This document shows, in pieces, positions 34,185 to 34,311 of a DNA stretch of 34,311 nt. Where the stretch lies: IMG/VR virus record IMGVR_UViG_3300042563_000455, positions 1 through 34,311 of that record, one strand, 5' to 3'. The DNA is from a virus. Each line of letters opens with the position of its first letter. The first letter of the stretch is position 1. Below the pieces are notes generated by a model. That model did no database searches, was not told where the DNA came from, and saw only the letters and a list, made by a program, of their open reading frames with translations. The translations under genes and the position numbers were made by a program.

Positions 34185-34311
34185 ATGCAAAGTAGATACA
34201 AAAATAGTAGATTCAAAAAAACAATAGATGGTAGGGAAGTACTACAATCTAAAATATATCCTAATATCGCAAAAACGGATGATGATATATATGTTGCAAC
34301 TGAAACTGGTG
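34185..34311 (+). CDS. Baseplate wedge gp53-like protein, 3' end cut by the window
   Basis: Only 42 codons are visible: MQSRYKNSRFKKTIDGREVL then KIYPNIAKTDDDIYVATETG. The pattern of RY-N at the start, a short G-R-x-V turn, P-x-I and D-D-x-Y-V-x-x-x-x-G matches the beginning of T4 gp53-like wedge/LysM-like baseplate proteins, which normally continue with GDRLD and a FYGD-like motif. The gene starts 35 bases after the cap-like gene and no octamer precedes it. The call rests on a short stretch, so it is tentative. Confidence 0.55.
   Translation, partial: MQSRYKNSRFKKTIDGREVLQSKIYPNIAKTDDDIYVATETG

Overview
This window looks like the tail-structure region of a large contractile-tailed bacteriophage (Caudoviricetes, myovirus morphology, T4-like tail genes). 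All genes I can support lie on the + strand, are tightly packed and use the standard bacterial code. The DNA is AT-rich. The sheath (T4 gp18-like), tube (gp19-like), PF12322-type baseplate chaperone, tape measure, tube-cap-like protein and the start of a gp53-like wedge protein run in that order from about 25.6 kb to the right edge. No host gene, tRNA, integrase or plasmid feature is visible, so the host cannot be fixed. Several starts are preceded only by A-rich sequence and one product has BspA-type leucine-rich repeats, both common in Bacteroidota. However, the sheath and tube genes have clear GGAG/AGGA ribosome-binding sites, so that host hint is weak.

Layout: 1-4089 is a 5'-truncated virion protein with nine copies of a ~110-residue repeat known from marine T4-like phages. 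4114-5031 is a small structural protein whose fold seems to be split by an insert. 5099-15208 is a 3369-residue fibre: 22 short beta repeats, two cupredoxin-like domains with complete copper-ligand sets, about 1040 residues of Gly-Thr-Ser triplets and a C-terminal tip. 15220-16567 is a PKD/leucine-rich-repeat adhesin candidate followed by a fibre-assembly chaperone. 16619-17242 holds two small structural proteins. 17259-24626 is a second giant fibre (2455 residues) with a Gly-Thr-Ser shaft, receptor-binding modules and a self-cleaving S74 chaperone domain. 24631-25499 holds two small conserved phage proteins, one with an EF-hand/dockerin-like loop. 25645-34311 is the contractile tail core.

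How it works together: sheath, tube, chaperones, tape measure, cap and wedge build the contractile machine. The upstream half supplies very long fibres, adhesins and their folding helpers. The repeated TATTTATA octamer (TATTTATT once) in seven of the eight gaps of 35 bases or more, usually 27-36 bases upstream of a start, suggests a phage late promoter. Two strong intrinsic terminators follow the tube gene and the chaperone pair, so the region is probably several late transcription units.

Best second-look items: the paired copper-site cupredoxins in a fibre, the possible +1/-2 frameshift in the tail chaperone pair, the TATTTATA motif (the exact reverse complement of the T4 late promoter), the split-fold 305-residue protein, and the regular GTFFG/GTMFG interruptions of the triplet shaft. 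All function calls come from reading the sequence and family knowledge; no database search was run.
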